A stretch of DNA of 64,000 bases. Origin: Maccoyibacter intestinihominis (GTDB lineage: Bacteria > Bacillota > Clostridia > Lachnospirales > Lachnospiraceae). The stretch is from contig NZ_JBBMEX010000007.1 in the NCBI RefSeq assembly GCF_040096355.1, positions 119,209 to 183,208 on the forward strand, written 5' to 3'. Position numbers and translations under genes: made by a program. Shown piece by piece: positions 17,610 through 25,944 of the stretch. The notes below the pieces were generated by a model. The model saw nothing but the letters and a program-made list of their open reading frames with translations. It searched no databases and was not told where the DNA came from. The stretch's first letter is position 1. Each line of letters starts with the position of its first letter.

Positions 17610-18791
17610 CTACTCTACAATCTTCACGTTTTTATAGTACCAATTGATACCTCCCGTGATGGTATCATCGTCTAGTGTCTTACCTTTCTTTCCAATTGTA
17701 TCCCCTGTATTGGTTTCAATCTTTCCATCAAAGACATTGCATTTTCCGGATAAAATCTCTGCCCTTGCCTCATCTACTTTTTCCTGTGTTCCATCGGCGC
17801 AAAAATCTGCCAAGTCCGTAATGTCCACCAATCCTTCTGCCATACCACCATAATAATTCTTTCCATCATAGGTACCATCTATGATACTCTGTACCTCGGA
17901 AGTATAATATGCACTCCAATTCCATATTACACTGCACAGGCAGGCATCCGGTGTCTCTTTTCGCATATCAGAGTTGTATCCGATTCCATAGACTCCTGCA
18001 TCCTGTGCCGTTGTCTGTGGATACGGTGTATCGCAATGCTGTGCCATAACATCACAGCCCATATCTAAAAGCTGCAGGGATGCCGCTTTTTCTGCCTCCG
18101 GTGCATACCAGCTATGTGTGATCTTTACATATACTTCTGCATCCGGGTTTACCGATGCGACTCCCATTGCAAAGGCATCAATCCCTCCTGTCACTTCTGA
18201 ATTCGAGGAATCCTGTGCCGCCACATAACCGATCTTATTGGTCTTTGTATTCATTCCGGCGACAATCCCGCTTAAGTATCTTGCCTGATAGATGCGTCCG
18301 AAATAGTTCGTAAAATTTTTTCCGTTGCTCTTATAACCGGTTCCATGGCAAAAATAAATGTCCGGATACTCTTCTGCCATCTGTTCCATCACATCCATGT
18401 AGCCCCAGCTTGTACCGAAGATAATATTGCAGCCTTCGTCTATGCACTCCTGTATTGCCTTTTGTGTTGCCAGCGCATCAGTATCATCTACATTGTTCTT
18501 TCTTACGATCTGTTCATCTGATAATCCGAGATTCTTCTGCATTCCCTGGATTCCCAGTTCATGTGTATAAGTGTAACCGCTGCCCTCTGCCGGGTCGGAC
18601 AAATGGACTACACCTACTTTAATCTTGTCCTTTGCTATCCCTTCTGATGTCTTTTTCGCACTGTCTGTCTTTTCACTCTTCACATTATTGGTTGCATAAT
18701 CATCCGGTTCTTTTTTCGACTGTCCGCATCCGGCTAACATAGCCACCATACATACGAACAGAATCATGATAAATTTACTTTTTCTTCTCAT
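17610..18791 (-). CDS. BMP/Med-family substrate-binding lipoprotein
   Basis: A 393-residue lipoprotein with signal peptide and lipobox (MLAGCGQ, Cys22). KVGVVHLSDPAEGSGYTYTHE and IGYVAAQDSSNSEVTGGI identify the basic membrane protein/PnrA family, whose known members bind purine nucleosides. No ABC permease or ATPase lies beside it; instead it is flanked by a LuxR-type regulator, which overlaps its start by 17 bases, and a chemoreceptor. It may be a ligand presenter for signalling rather than a transporter part. GGAGG precedes the ATG. Confidence 0.87.
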   Translation of the reverse strand: MRRKSKFIMILFVCMVAMLAGCGQSKKEPDDYATNNVKSEKTDSAKKTSEGIAKDKIKVGVVHLSDPAEGSGYTYTHELGIQGMQKNLGLSDEQIVRKNNVDDTDALATQKAIQECIDEGCNIIFGTSWGYMDVMEQMAEEYPDIYFCHGTGYKSNGKNFTNYFGRIYQARYLSGIVAGMNTKTNKIGYVAAQDSSNSEVTGGIDAFAMGVASVNPDAEVYVKITHSWYAPEAEKAASLQLLDMGCDVMAQHCDTPYPQTTAQDAGVYGIGYNSDMRKETPDACLCSVIWNWSAYYTSEVQSIIDGTYDGKNYYGGMAEGLVDITDLADFCADGTQEKVDEARAEILSGKCNVFDGKIETNTGDTIGKKGKTLDDDTITGGINWYYKNVKIVE

Positions 18792-20328
18792 CAGTACCTC
18801 CTTTTTCTAATCCTATAAATCCAATCTCATAGCCACGTTCTACCGCCTGCTGCCGGTTTTGTACCTTGAGCTTTTTAAAAATGTTTGCCGTATGAAATTT
18901 TACGGTTCCCACTTTCTTGTCTAATTCCTCTGCGATCATATCATTGCTCATGCCTCTTGCCATCAGGCGTAAGACCTCTGCTTCTCTCTCCGTTAAAGCA
19001 CCGTAATGCTCTCCCGGTGACTTTAAGTAATCCGGAAAATGACTTGCTACACTGCCTGCAAGGTCGAGCACGTTTTCCGTAAAGCTGTCTGCCCCTGCCT
19101 CTTTATGATAAATTTTTAACATTTCTACCATACAGGCTCCCTCGTCTGCTAACAGGCGGTAATATCCATACTGTTTTGCAAGGTCTAATGCCTTTTGCAG
19201 CTCCTCGCACAGACGCTTGTTATCTTTTGCCTTATAACATGCCATGGCTGATAACATATAGCACTCACACAGATCCATATACCTGTTGACCGGCTCGATC
19301 AAATTGATCAGACGTTTTGCTAATACGATTGCCATCATATGCTTTCCATTTAAGAGATAACAGCGGATCTTGATCAGATAAGCATACATATCCATCATAT
19401 AAAGTTCTTTATTTTCATCCGGTGCCTGATATTCTAACCACGCCTCGATACGCTCCATATTTCCGCCATATAAGGCTGCTCGGCATTCTAATGCATCCAG
19501 ACTTGACTCTAACTCATCCCGTCCGCCTCTTTGGATGCGTTCCCGGATTTTTTTGATGTACGGCTCTGCCATCTTGGTCTGTCCGTTGACAAGAAGTATC
19601 CGAAACTGCAACGCCATCGCCACAAACAGGCACTGTACATCCTGCTCGGACTCTAACAACGGAATTGTTCCGGTGACTAAAACTAATGCATCAAAACATT
19701 TGTTGTTCTGGTAATTCCATTCCGCTAAAGCCACTTCATAGACCCCTTTTCCACTATTGCCATATAATGTCTGCACGGATTTCGTAATCTCATCTTTATA
19801 GCTGACTAAATATTTTCCATAGGGTGTGAAATCCCTAAATCCATCCAGAATGCTTGGTCTGCATGCAGAAAGTATCAGACTTTGAATCGGCTTCGTATGA
19901 ATCCGTTCCAGAAAACATACAATCTGAAAAAAACGTTTGTCCGTGGTATCGGGAAGCACCATTTCTAAAATCAGACGAAAAAATTTCTCACGCGTCAGTT
20001 CCTCTTCATCCGGCGCTGGTGCTTCACACAACATATCCGCATAACAGCGTGCCTCTTTTAACTTTCCTTCCATTGTTGCCAGTAACGCTCTGATGGAAAG
20101 CAGGACTGTGTCACCCTCATAACCGTTCTCATCTTCCATATGAAAATAACTTCTGCACTCCCAGATGCCGGTCATAGACACCGGCTTTTTAAATTCCTCT
20201 TCCATGACTGCCCGAAGCTGTCCCTGCTCTTTCGCCTCTTCCATAATCTGACACAGCTCTTTGACATGTCTTGGGTAATGCACCTCTTCTTTACTCTTTC
20301 TTACCGTTCTCACTGTTCTTGCCACCAC
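18775..20328 (-). CDS. LuxR-family transcriptional regulator with helical-repeat body
   Basis: A 517-residue protein. The C-terminal 65 residues are a LuxR/GerE helix-turn-helix (LTEREAEVLRLMARGMSND, then KVGTVKFHTANIFKKL). The first 440 residues are helical, rich in Leu, Ala and Tyr, like the TPR-type signal domain of MalT regulators, but the MalT NTPase domain is absent. The start is GTG at 20328 after GAGGA. It is first in an operon with the BMP lipoprotein and chemoreceptor, so it probably controls them in response to an unknown inducer. Confidence 0.85.
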   Translation of the reverse strand: MVARTVRTVRKSKEEVHYPRHVKELCQIMEEAKEQGQLRAVMEEEFKKPVSMTGIWECRSYFHMEDENGYEGDTVLLSIRALLATMEGKLKEARCYADMLCEAPAPDEEELTREKFFRLILEMVLPDTTDKRFFQIVCFLERIHTKPIQSLILSACRPSILDGFRDFTPYGKYLVSYKDEITKSVQTLYGNSGKGVYEVALAEWNYQNNKCFDALVLVTGTIPLLESEQDVQCLFVAMALQFRILLVNGQTKMAEPYIKKIRERIQRGGRDELESSLDALECRAALYGGNMERIEAWLEYQAPDENKELYMMDMYAYLIKIRCYLLNGKHMMAIVLAKRLINLIEPVNRYMDLCECYMLSAMACYKAKDNKRLCEELQKALDLAKQYGYYRLLADEGACMVEMLKIYHKEAGADSFTENVLDLAGSVASHFPDYLKSPGEHYGALTEREAEVLRLMARGMSNDMIAEELDKKVGTVKFHTANIFKKLKVQNRQQAVERGYEIGFIGLEKGGTDEKKK

Positions 20329-20378
20329 TTCCTCATTTATATAAACTTCTCCGTTCTTTTCCTTTTTTTACCTCATTT

Positions 20379-20408
20379 ATTATAGCGTATACGGTCATTC
20401 CATGTAAA
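20379..20408 (-). promoter_or_regulatory. Promoter of the LuxR-BMP-MCP operon
   Basis: Minus-strand TTTACA (20403-20408), an 18-base spacer and perfect TATAAT (20379-20384), about 50 bases before the GTG start. Confidence 0.6.
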
Positions 20409-20436
20409 CCAAACCAAAACCAAACTTTTTACCAAA
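20408..20436. repeat. Four ACCAAA repeats upstream of the LuxR promoter
   Basis: ACCAAA occurs at 20408, 20413, 20419 and 20431 (TTTGGT on the transcribed strand), directly upstream of the -35 box. A 14-bp palindrome, CTTATTATAATAAG, follows at 20441-20454. This is a plausible activator-binding array, perhaps for the LuxR protein itself; that link is inferred. The remainder of 20455-20549 shows no gene. Confidence 0.4.
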
Positions 20437-20549
20437 CTTCCTTATTATAATAAGAGGACCGATGACAGATTTTCCCTGCCCCGGCCCTCTCCATATAATA
20501 TTATGGATACCGTTTTTCCGGTTCTTGCTATTTTTTTACGCTTTTTATT

Positions 20550-22718
20550 TTACGCTTTTTTAATCATCATCTTAGAAGTAAATCCAGTGTTTTTGTTAAA
20601 TAATTTCTTATATTCCTTTACTTTGTTCTTCGGTACTTTGATCGTTGCTTCTTTATGGATGTTCTTAACGGCATTCTTACCTACACTTTCGATATTTTTC
20701 GATTCAATGGTAATGGTCTTTAACTTCTTATAACCTTTGAATGCGTCGTCTCCGATTGCTGTAACCTTGAAGGTCTTACCACCGATTTTTACGGTATCAG
20801 CTATTTTACAGGAGGTAAACTTCTTATCGGATTTTGACTTTTTGGTTGCAGCAAGGGTAACGGTTCCTTTTCCGTTTGTGGATGCTTTTGTCATCTTGTA
20901 TTTAAAGTTTCCTGCCGTATAGGTTTTTCCTTTTGCTACGGTAATCTGGAAGGTCTTTTTGATGCTTCCTTCGTATTTGCCTTTCCCTTTGATGGTCACG
21001 GTCGCTTTTCCGATATTCTTATTATTTTTATAGGATACGGCATAATCGGTTCCCTGTTTTAATGTCTTTTTGCCCAGTTTGACCTTAATTGACTGCTTCT
21101 GGGATTTTCCATTGTAATTCTTATTGGAAATACCACTTACCGATGCCTTTTTGATGCTGGTCTTTGTCTGGATATTTTCCTGTGGTTTTACCCGCTTTGC
21201 AATGGTTTCCGTCTGTGTCTGTGTACTAAATGCCGCATTTTTAAAGGCTGCCGTATAAGTACGGACTCCTGTCTTTTCATACGTCGGCTGCGTGGTCACT
21301 GCAGAGGTTACGGTTGCTTTTTCTGTCTCTACATGTGTCTTATCTTTCTGACAGATCCGGCTTGCCGTACAGGTACTCTTATCCGCACTCCAGCTATAGG
21401 TCGGGGCTGCATATTTGTGTCCTTTTTTCGCTACTGCTTCTGTCTGCGTCTGTGTGGCAAATGCCGCATTCTTAAATTCTGCTTTGTATGTACGCTCTCC
21501 GGCTGTTGTACAGGTTGGCCGTTTTGTAATAACAGAAGTTGCAGTCGCTGTCTCTGTCTCTATATGTGTCTTATCTTTCTGACAGATCCGGCTTGCCGTA
21601 CAGGTACTCTTATCTGCACTCCAGCTATAATCTGCTGCTCCATAATCATGGTTTGTCATTGCCACAGAAAAATCCTCATCCGCATCGGCAGGTGTCTTTA
21701 CACTGCAACTATCTAAAACATACTCTCCATCAATCTTAGCAAATGTTCCTTCTTCCACCTCCAGTGTTCCACCCGCAACTGTATATTTGTCCACAACCCT
21801 TTCTTTATGAATCTCAATGTTATTGTAGTTTCCTCCCCGGATGATCAGATGTGCCACTTTTGAGGTAATCTTATTGTCTGTTACTGCTTCTCCCTGTTTA
21901 AATTCTGACCCCTCACGCACCCTAGGATATGAAATTTCTGTTCCATCAAATGTTCCTTCTTTAAGTATTACTGTTCCGGTTCCCTCAAAAACTGCGGGGA
22001 TGTCATTTATACATTTATACTCCCTACTTTCCTCATCGTAATATCCCGCTCCCCATTGTGCTTTATTATTTACATCCTGTTCTAATTTAATCTTGGCTCC
22101 ATCTTTTACTTCTTTGATAGTCATTGTTCCATCCACCCGGAACAATCCACGATAAAATTCATGCGTTGTGTTACCTTCATAGTTTTTATCCGATACAGAA
22201 TTGTGAATTTTTACCGTATCGTCTACATAAAGATTTGCCGTTCCCTGTATCACAAACGGAGTCAGACTCTTGCCACTCCAATAGCCACTGTTCCAAACAT
22301 ATGCTCCATCATCATTCTGAATAGAAAAATCTTCTGCTAAAATCAGATTTACGGTTACTCCCTCCGGCACCTGTATCTGAGTATCTACCCAAGTGTCATT
22401 CATGTAATTCTGTCCCATTAAAATATAGGTTCCATCGTGATCTAATGTAAGGATCACGCAGTCCTCATCAATCTTATCTTCCTGTTTTCCAAGATCAATC
22501 TTCGTCACATTCTCTTTGCTGATGCTGAGTGTCTCTGCCGCCTGTACCACGGATACATTTCCGGTTCCGGTCAAATAAGACGCTAATCCGGTAACTGCCG
22601 GACATGGATTTACTGCCATCCCTGCTGTTAAGGTTGTTGCTAACAGAAGTCCTGCTTTTGCCTTTCTACGCTGATTTTTCATTCTTTTTTCGTAACTGTG
22701 TCTGGTTGGTTTATACAT
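20550..22718 (-). CDS. Secreted surface protein with tandem repeats and a leucine-rich-like C-terminus
   Basis: A 722-residue exported protein: basic N-terminus, hydrophobic signal region and AxA-like cleavage around residue 60 (VVQAAETL). Residues 70-370 form a beta-rich, parallel-helix-like region. Two 77-residue repeats follow, each with YSWSADKSTCTASRICQKDK. Next come a YNGKSQ...GTDYAVSYKNNKN-type Ig-like domain and a C-terminal BspA/LRR-5-like segment (AIGDDAFKGYKKLKTI). No sortase motif or anchor was seen. Such proteins are usually adhesins or matrix-binding proteins; the ligand is unknown. The gene is divergent from the LytTR regulator. Confidence 0.8.
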   Translation of the reverse strand: MYKPTRHSYEKRMKNQRRKAKAGLLLATTLTAGMAVNPCPAVTGLASYLTGTGNVSVVQAAETLSISKENVTKIDLGKQEDKIDEDCVILTLDHDGTYILMGQNYMNDTWVDTQIQVPEGVTVNLILAEDFSIQNDDGAYVWNSGYWSGKSLTPFVIQGTANLYVDDTVKIHNSVSDKNYEGNTTHEFYRGLFRVDGTMTIKEVKDGAKIKLEQDVNNKAQWGAGYYDEESREYKCINDIPAVFEGTGTVILKEGTFDGTEISYPRVREGSEFKQGEAVTDNKITSKVAHLIIRGGNYNNIEIHKERVVDKYTVAGGTLEVEEGTFAKIDGEYVLDSCSVKTPADADEDFSVAMTNHDYGAADYSWSADKSTCTASRICQKDKTHIETETATATSVITKRPTCTTAGERTYKAEFKNAAFATQTQTEAVAKKGHKYAAPTYSWSADKSTCTASRICQKDKTHVETEKATVTSAVTTQPTYEKTGVRTYTAAFKNAAFSTQTQTETIAKRVKPQENIQTKTSIKKASVSGISNKNYNGKSQKQSIKVKLGKKTLKQGTDYAVSYKNNKNIGKATVTIKGKGKYEGSIKKTFQITVAKGKTYTAGNFKYKMTKASTNGKGTVTLAATKKSKSDKKFTSCKIADTVKIGGKTFKVTAIGDDAFKGYKKLKTITIESKNIESVGKNAVKNIHKEATIKVPKNKVKEYKKLFNKNTGFTSKMMIKKA
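21333..21629 (-). repeat. Intragenic tandem repeat, period 231 bp
   Basis: Two 66-bp units at 21333-21398 and 21564-21629 differ at one base, much closer than the rest of the 231-bp repeat period. They encode the SWSADKST...RICQKDKTH block. This suggests recent gene conversion or unequal recombination. Confidence 0.75.
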
Positions 22719-22756
22719 ATGTTCCTCCTTGTGATTTCATTTCGTCACTTTTGTCT

Positions 22757-22859
22757 GAAACCATTTATGCCTTTATGTGTATGTGTGTTTGATATGTGAG
22801 TTGATGCAGTATGATCTACGCCAAACACGAAGCTCCACATATAGGCATAAAATGGTTTC
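22757..22859. repeat. Inverted repeat in the leader of the surface protein gene
   Basis: GAAACCATTTATGCCT at 22757-22772 pairs with AGGCATAAAATGGTTTC at 22843-22859, extended by TATGTG / CACATA; loop about 55 bases. It ends 39 bases upstream of the surface protein start and would form a long stem in its 5' untranslated RNA. It is not a recognised riboswitch. Confidence 0.65.
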
Positions 22860-22929
22860 AACACAAAATTCATACCTATATTATATGAATTATAATACAT
22901 TCGTCTTATTATCAAAAATATCCGGCAAT

Positions 22930-22976
22930 ACGTCAATGCTATCTGCCTGATTGTCAAAAAAAATGCCTATTTGTCA
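22930..22976. promoter_or_regulatory. Direct repeats spaced 20-21 bp, candidate LytTR-regulator sites
   Basis: TGCCTnnTTGTCA occurs at 22944-22956 and 22964-22976 (period 20) with a weaker third copy ending in CGTCA at 22935 (period 21). Paired direct repeats two helical turns apart are the usual form of LytTR-domain binding sites. They lie between the divergent surface protein and LytTR genes, 30-65 bases upstream of the latter's -10. Function is inferred. Confidence 0.4.
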
Positions 22977-23004
22977 TTCGTGGCTATCCATTTTTTTGTG
23001 ATTA

Positions 23005-23013
23005 TGCTATAAT
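23005..23013 (+). promoter_or_regulatory. Extended -10 promoter of the LytTR regulator gene
   Basis: TGCTATAAT, a perfect -10 with the extended TG, and no recognisable -35 at the right distance, as expected for an activated or extended -10 promoter. It lies 74 bases before the ATG. Confidence 0.5.
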
Positions 23014-23086
23014 TTATAAAAATTTTTTGTGATTTATTTTTATGTTTTACTGATATGGATTGTGATAGAAAAGGGGGTTGCCTGTT

Positions 23087-23821
23087 ATGCTGATCTACAT
23101 TTGTGATGATTCAAAAAGTGATTGTCTACGCCTGATGCACCATCTTTCTGCTTATGAAAATGAGATTGGTGCAGATTTTTCTACGGTTGCTTTTTCAAGC
23201 GGTGATGAGATGTTTTCGTATCTGAAGAAACACCGGGAAATCCCGGATCTGTTTTTCTTAGATATTTATATGGAGGGAAAAGACGGCATGGAAGTCGCCA
23301 GGGAGCTTCGCAGGCAGCAGGTGACAAGTGGCATTATCTTTACTACCTCTTCTACCGAGCATGCCATGGACAGCTATGAGGTACATGCGCTTTATTATCT
23401 GCAAAAACCTTTTACCCATGAACATTTTCTGATGGCGATGCAAAGATGTGAGGCTTTGATCCAAACGGCTCAAAAAAAGCTCTCTGTCTCTGTGAAGGGC
23501 AAAGAGCTTTTAATCGCATTTTCTGATATTTTATACTTAGAGACCGGACGGCATACCGTGATCTTCCATACACGCAAGGAGACCTTTTCCGTACCGGGAA
23601 GCCTAAGCCGTTTTGCGGACGCTTTCGCTGATACGAAAAACTTTCTTTCCTGCGGTCGCAGTTATTTAGTCAATTTGGATTTCGTGGAAGGATTCTTAAA
23701 TCAGGATTTAATTATGTCGGACAATTCCCTGATCCCTGTTCCGATCCGTAAGCAATCCGAAACTGCCCGTATTGTTGAGGAATACAAAAATTCTTTGGCG
23801 AAACCTACGGTTACTTTCTGA
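23087..23821 (+). CDS. LytTR-family response regulator
   Basis: A 244-residue two-domain regulator. The receiver domain (about 1-120) has ICDDSKSD, the phosphoacceptor Asp in DLFFLDIYMEGKDG, and conserved Ser/Thr and Lys (FTTSS, YLQKPF). The C-terminal LytTR DNA-binding domain starts near residue 135 (KGKELLIAFSDILYLETGRHTV). ATG 23087 is preferred to the TTG at 23078 because GGGGG lies nine bases before it. The stop is 42 bases from the convergent end of a hybrid sensor gene, its likely functional partner. The divergent surface protein is a possible target. Confidence 0.87.
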   Translation: MLIYICDDSKSDCLRLMHHLSAYENEIGADFSTVAFSSGDEMFSYLKKHREIPDLFFLDIYMEGKDGMEVARELRRQQVTSGIIFTTSSTEHAMDSYEVHALYYLQKPFTHEHFLMAMQRCEALIQTAQKKLSVSVKGKELLIAFSDILYLETGRHTVIFHTRKETFSVPGSLSRFADAFADTKNFLSCGRSYLVNLDFVEGFLNQDLIMSDNSLIPVPIRKQSETARIVEEYKNSLAKPTVTF

Positions 23822-23863
23822 CCGTGCCTTTTGAGGATGGCTTTTTGCTCATCTCTTTCCGGT

Positions 23864-25927
23864 TTAGGACAATACCGTCTGTATAAGTCGCACAATACGC
23901 TCCCATTCCTGCATGGCTTCTGGTAAAAGTTCTTCAACCTGTCTGCTGTTTCCCTGCTTTGCAGTCTCTTCTAATTCTTCAAACAGATTTCCAAGCCGTT
24001 CCGCTCCGATGCCACGGACTTCTCCCTTGATCCCATGTACCTGTGCTATAAAATATTCATCAATATCAGTGGTATGTATTTTTTCTCTTTTTTCTTCGTA
24101 TTCTTTGATGAACATTTCTAACAGATTCCGGTAAAATTCCACATCTCCATCCGCAAACTGCAGACCGTTCGTTACATTGATCTCACCCTGTTCTAAGACA
24201 TGGAAAATCCCTTCAGGAACTGTCTTTGCTTCCTGCTCATCAGACTCCCAGCCTAAATATCTGCCTAACAGTCGTTCTAATTCTTTGGGCTTTATGGGCT
24301 TTGTGATATAATCGGCAAATCCTTCTTTTAAATACATCTGCTTTGCTCCCGGCAGTGCGTTTGCCGTCAGTACGATCACGGTCGTATAGCGGTTCCTGCC
24401 CGCTGTATCCTCCTGTATCTGATGCAGTGTCGCTATGCCGTCCGGCTGTGGCATTAAGTGATCTAAGAAAATTAAATCATAATTTCTTTTTCTGCATGCT
24501 TCTATAGCGGCTTCTCCACCGATAACGGTTTCTAAATGTACATTTGTCTTTTTCAAAAGATGTTTTAATACCTTTAGATTGGTTGCGTTATCGTCTGCGG
24601 CAAGTATCCACTTATCGGTTAAGTCGCTTATTTGTTTTGTTCTGTCTGTATTTGCCGTTGTATCTATATCGGCTGTCACATCGGCTCTTCTGCCATTTGG
24701 GTTATCCGAGTGTGCAGAAATTTCTTCGCCTGTCGCTTTTTCAGCTTCATAGATTGCCTTTTCGATCAGTGCAAGCATCTGTTCTCCTGCTTTTGCTGTC
24801 TCTTTGGCATACTCTAACACCTGCTCCTCTTTGCTCTCCCGCAATATCATTTCATTCATTCCAAGCATTGCGTTCATCGGTGTACGGAGCTTGTGGCTGA
24901 TCTGTATCAGGATATTCTGTTTGATCTCGTTGGCTGTCCGCAGTTCCTCCATCTGCTTTAACTGCTGTGTCTGATTGATGAACCAGAGCATCATGCCGCT
25001 TTTTTCTCCGTGCTCTATGATACTTTCGGTTCTAAGCTCATAGATTTCTTCGCCCCACTCTAACATATGGTCTTCTTTTTTCAACACTTCTATGATGTCC
25101 GGGTATTTGGATATCCTCTCCCCTTCCCGGATGCCCGGATACATCGCATTCATCCTCGCGTTGACAAAGATAATGGTATTTTCGTTACTCAGTACGAGAA
25201 GTCCCTCATCACCATGATTAAACGCGTTATCTACCGCAGCATGCAAAGAACCGAAGTAGCCGTATTTTACCATTGCCATCATCATGCAGAACATCGTAAT
25301 GGTCATAGCACATACCACCGGATTGTAGCTGCCAAAGACTCCTACGCCTTTTAATATCAGTTCTAAGGCAAAGACTCCGTTTCCTGCCGCTATATAAAGG
25401 ATTCTTTTTTTCTGCGTTGCCGTACTCTGTCTGTAACGCACACCACAACAGATCTGGATCGTCAAAAGGACCGCCGCCATATGGACATAGTGTATCTCCC
25501 AGATGATCCCGCCACTGACATTGATCCTGTGATACATGCCGTCATTTAAGATCTTCATGGAATTGTAAAAATAAGGATGGTGTTCTGCCGTAAACACACC
25601 GACTAATACCACCGTATTGATCGCTGCCTGTATGATATAAATCCAGCCGGGTATTTTTAAATAGGCAAATTCGGAAGCGAACCACAATAATGCCATTAAA
25701 AATCCTGCCTGTCCGACATATTGGACACAGAGACCGCTCAACGCTTCTCCTACCGTATCTGCATGCATCAGCTCTAACTGGACCCCTATTACAAAGATCA
25801 CGGTAAATACGTCATATAGCACAAATGCCATCTGTGCTCTGGATGGCTGTTGTCTGATCACAACCACGAGCATAGACAGCATTAATAAGACCGCTGCTAT
25901 ATTGACTGCTTCAAGTACATAAAACAT
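23864..25927 (-). CDS. Membrane hybrid sensor with HisKA, receiver and Hpt domains but no ATPase domain
   Basis: A 687-residue protein: seven hydrophobic segments (about 1-225, HisKA_7TM type), a PAS-like region (about 235-325), a HisKA helix with the phospho-His in ISHKLRTPMNAMLGMNEMI, a short low-complexity linker rich in Asp, Thr and Ala, a receiver domain (ILAADDNATNLKVL, phospho-Asp in DLIFLDHLMPQPDG), and a C-terminal Hpt domain (VHGIKGEVRGIGAERLG). Between HisKA and receiver only about 70 residues remain, with no N, G1 or G2 boxes, so the catalytic ATPase domain is absent. It could be a phosphorelay hub or a pseudokinase phosphorylated in trans. Confidence 0.82.
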   Translation of the reverse strand: MFYVLEAVNIAAVLLMLSMLVVVIRQQPSRAQMAFVLYDVFTVIFVIGVQLELMHADTVGEALSGLCVQYVGQAGFLMALLWFASEFAYLKIPGWIYIIQAAINTVVLVGVFTAEHHPYFYNSMKILNDGMYHRINVSGGIIWEIHYVHMAAVLLTIQICCGVRYRQSTATQKKRILYIAAGNGVFALELILKGVGVFGSYNPVVCAMTITMFCMMMAMVKYGYFGSLHAAVDNAFNHGDEGLLVLSNENTIIFVNARMNAMYPGIREGERISKYPDIIEVLKKEDHMLEWGEEIYELRTESIIEHGEKSGMMLWFINQTQQLKQMEELRTANEIKQNILIQISHKLRTPMNAMLGMNEMILRESKEEQVLEYAKETAKAGEQMLALIEKAIYEAEKATGEEISAHSDNPNGRRADVTADIDTTANTDRTKQISDLTDKWILAADDNATNLKVLKHLLKKTNVHLETVIGGEAAIEACRKRNYDLIFLDHLMPQPDGIATLHQIQEDTAGRNRYTTVIVLTANALPGAKQMYLKEGFADYITKPIKPKELERLLGRYLGWESDEQEAKTVPEGIFHVLEQGEINVTNGLQFADGDVEFYRNLLEMFIKEYEEKREKIHTTDIDEYFIAQVHGIKGEVRGIGAERLGNLFEELEETAKQGNSRQVEELLPEAMQEWERIVRLIQTVLS

Positions 25928-25944
25928 GTCTGTTTTCTCCTATA

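Noticed and set aside
22757..22859. Possible cyclic-di-GMP or other known riboswitch
   Set aside because: None of the conserved cores of riboswitch classes I know could be found; only a simple stem is supported.
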